Shown piece after piece: positions 38,925-40,023 of a stretch of DNA of 40,023 nt. The position numbers and the translations under genes were made by a program. The stretch comes from a virus. Positions within the stretch are counted from its first letter, which is position 1. Each line of letters opens with the position of its first letter. The stretch lies in the IMG/VR virus record IMGVR_UViG_3300028837_001063, positions 1 to 40,023 of that record, one strand, 5' to 3'. The notes below the pieces were generated by a model that saw nothing but the letters and a program-made list of their open reading frames with translations, made no database searches and was not told the DNA's origin.

Positions 38925-39029
38925 TGATATTAAAACTTTCTATTTTGCAAAAAGAGGTACTTTGGTATTAGTTGACTTGAGATCGTGGCTTGTAGGGTCT
39001 GTGGCGCATCGTAAATGTGGTATAAATGG

Positions 39030-39464
39030 CTATTCTTCGCTGTTTTTGTTATCTTCTGTCAAAAAGCTGAATTTCTCTTTCTCCATTTCCTGAATGTCTT
39101 CAAGGAAGTTTTGATAGACTCTTTCTATCTCCCTAAATTCTTTGTTTAGTTTACTTTGAAGCCTACTTGCATAATACTCGCTTCTCTTTCCGTGCCTCAA
39201 TAGTGCGATTATCTTCTCCGCTTCTCTGATTGTTATTAGTATATAATCAATGGGACATATATTATCCAGCCTCCTGATTTGCCTTCCGAGGTGACGGAGT
39301 TTTTTCTGGAATGAACTCTCAAAACTTTTCTCCGATTCTTGAAGTGACTCTGATATCCTGCGATACTTCGCCTCGCAGTTCTTCCACCCGAGATTGTATA
39401 TAGCCAGGTCCAGCTCTTTACGCTTCGGATGTTTTTTCCAGAATTTATTCAGTTTACTTGCCAT
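39030..39464 (-). CDS. Hypothetical coiled-coil protein
   Basis: I use the ATG at 39464 in place of a TTG one codon upstream. The 144-residue product is highly charged and helical (KAKYRRISESLQESEKSFES, LNKEFREIERVYQNFLEDIQ) with a predicted coiled coil over most of its length and an acidic end. It overlaps the radical SAM gene by 11 bases. No family is recognised. A 191-bp gap with a candidate promoter follows before the porin-like gene. Confidence 0.55.
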   Translation of the reverse strand: MASKLNKFWKKHPKRKELDLAIYNLGWKNCEAKYRRISESLQESEKSFESSFQKKLRHLGRQIRRLDNICPIDYILITIREAEKIIALLRHGKRSEYYASRLQSKLNKEFREIERVYQNFLEDIQEMEKEKFSFLTEDNKNSEE

Positions 39465-40023
39465 CAATCACTTCTCTTATCGAATCCTTCCACCTGATAT
39501 AAGGCTTTTCATTAAGTAACGAATAAATCTTTTTTACATACCAGTCTTCTCGAATCTTCAATAACGGCTTTACGTATTTTACAATCTGTTCTCCCGCGAC
39601 ATCTTTCATATCAACTCTGCGCTTGAAATCTCTTAGCTTGCCGATCCAGAAGCTGTCTGTAATATAATTATTACATACTTCGTATAAATGTTCAATCCAG
39701 CAATCGAGATAAGGCTCGCAGCTAACCGATGTTTGGAATCCGTTATTGTGTGCGTAGATAAGCGAATTGAGTCTGTCCTGGAAGCAAGGCGCATTAGGTT
39801 CCCAGAACTTGAGGACCTCATCGGAAGTAGATCCTATCGTGAATCGAAAGACAATCTGCTTCTTGTATTCTTCCAACAAATCGCACATAGCGGATATCAA
39901 AACTAATCTCGGCTTCGTGACTATAAGAACCTGGTTGCCGGCTTTAAGAAGTTTTTCAAGCACTTCTACACAATGTATGAAGTTGTTCTCGGTGATATCG
40001 TGCGTGGAAGGGAACATAACAAC
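39454..40023 (-). CDS. Radical SAM protein, C-terminal part (cut by right edge)
   Basis: The frame is open to the right end, reading VVMFPSTHDITENNFIHCVE, then LIVTKPRLVLISAMC, FRFTIGSTSDEVLKFWEPNA and FQTSVSCEPYLD. These strands belong to the TIM-barrel half of SplB/photolyase-like radical SAM proteins found in phages. The CxxxCxxC iron-sulphur motif, expected in the missing N-terminal part, cannot be checked. The C-terminus (RFTIG..VDMKDVAGEQI, DWYVKKIYSLL) is helical. The substrate is not known; relatives are linked to nucleic-acid repair or modification. A Met at 40017 is internal, not the start. Confidence 0.7.
   Translation of the reverse strand, partial: VVMFPSTHDITENNFIHCVEVLEKLLKAGNQVLIVTKPRLVLISAMCDLLEEYKKQIVFRFTIGSTSDEVLKFWEPNAPCFQDRLNSLIYAHNNGFQTSVSCEPYLDCWIEHLYEVCNNYITDSFWIGKLRDFKRRVDMKDVAGEQIVKYVKPLLKIREDWYVKKIYSLLNEKPYIRWKDSIREVIDGK

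Overview
The window is part of the genome of a tailed double-stranded DNA virus (class Caudoviricetes), most likely a short-tailed podovirus-like phage of a Gram-negative (diderm) bacterium. The evidence for a phage is a complete packaging and morphogenesis order: small terminase, large terminase, portal, scaffold, N4-gp56-like major capsid protein, head-tail adaptor, tail nozzle, tail fibres, internal/ejection proteins and a giant polyvalent protein. Diderm hosts are suggested by a secreted beta-barrel outer-membrane-type protein and a heptosyltransferase-like (GT9) gene. Every gene I can support lies on the minus strand, so the window reads from right to left. Genes are tightly packed with ATGA/TAATG overlaps and AGGAG-type ribosome binding sites.

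Region by region, in transcription order. (1) 40023-37827: the C-terminal part of a radical SAM protein cut by the right edge, a coiled-coil protein, a porin-like outer membrane protein and a 70-aa protein. The last two have look-alike AT-rich promoter regions. (2) 37822-30516: a 31-aa membrane micro-ORF, terminase small and large subunits, a zinc ribbon, a degenerate RNase H-like protein, the portal, and nine small proteins including a HExxH metallopeptidase, a zinc-ribbon protein and a protein with a twin-arginine signal. (3) 30506-27950: a 116-bp structured element, a terminator, then scaffold, major capsid protein and a probable decoration protein, closed by a second terminator. (4) 27940-23111: a cassette of three methyltransferase and two glycosyltransferase modules mixed with a C2H2 zinc-finger/SAP-like protein and a virion protein. 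One of the glycosyltransferases (GT9) is broken by an internal deletion and frameshift. (5) 23097-13828: tail and adhesion proteins, among them an 818-aa LamG/beta-propeller/tandem-repeat protein, the adaptor, a structured RNA with terminator, a fibre, the nozzle protein and further fibre-type proteins. (6) 13807-946: two glycine-zipper ejection-type proteins and a 3685-aa polyvalent protein with an adenine methyltransferase, a strawberry-notch-type helicase, a zincin and a C-terminal LPD38-like region. (7) 949-1: the N-terminal part of a PurD-like ATP-grasp ligase cut by the left edge.

How the parts work together: regions 2 and 3 package DNA and build the head, and regions 4 and 5 build and perhaps chemically decorate the tail and its adhesins. 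Region 6 supplies proteins probably packaged and injected with the DNA, where the methyltransferase/helicase part may counter host restriction. I see no lysis genes, DNA polymerase, RNA polymerase, integrase, tRNA or CRISPR array here. All assignments are from reading the sequence; no database search was run.
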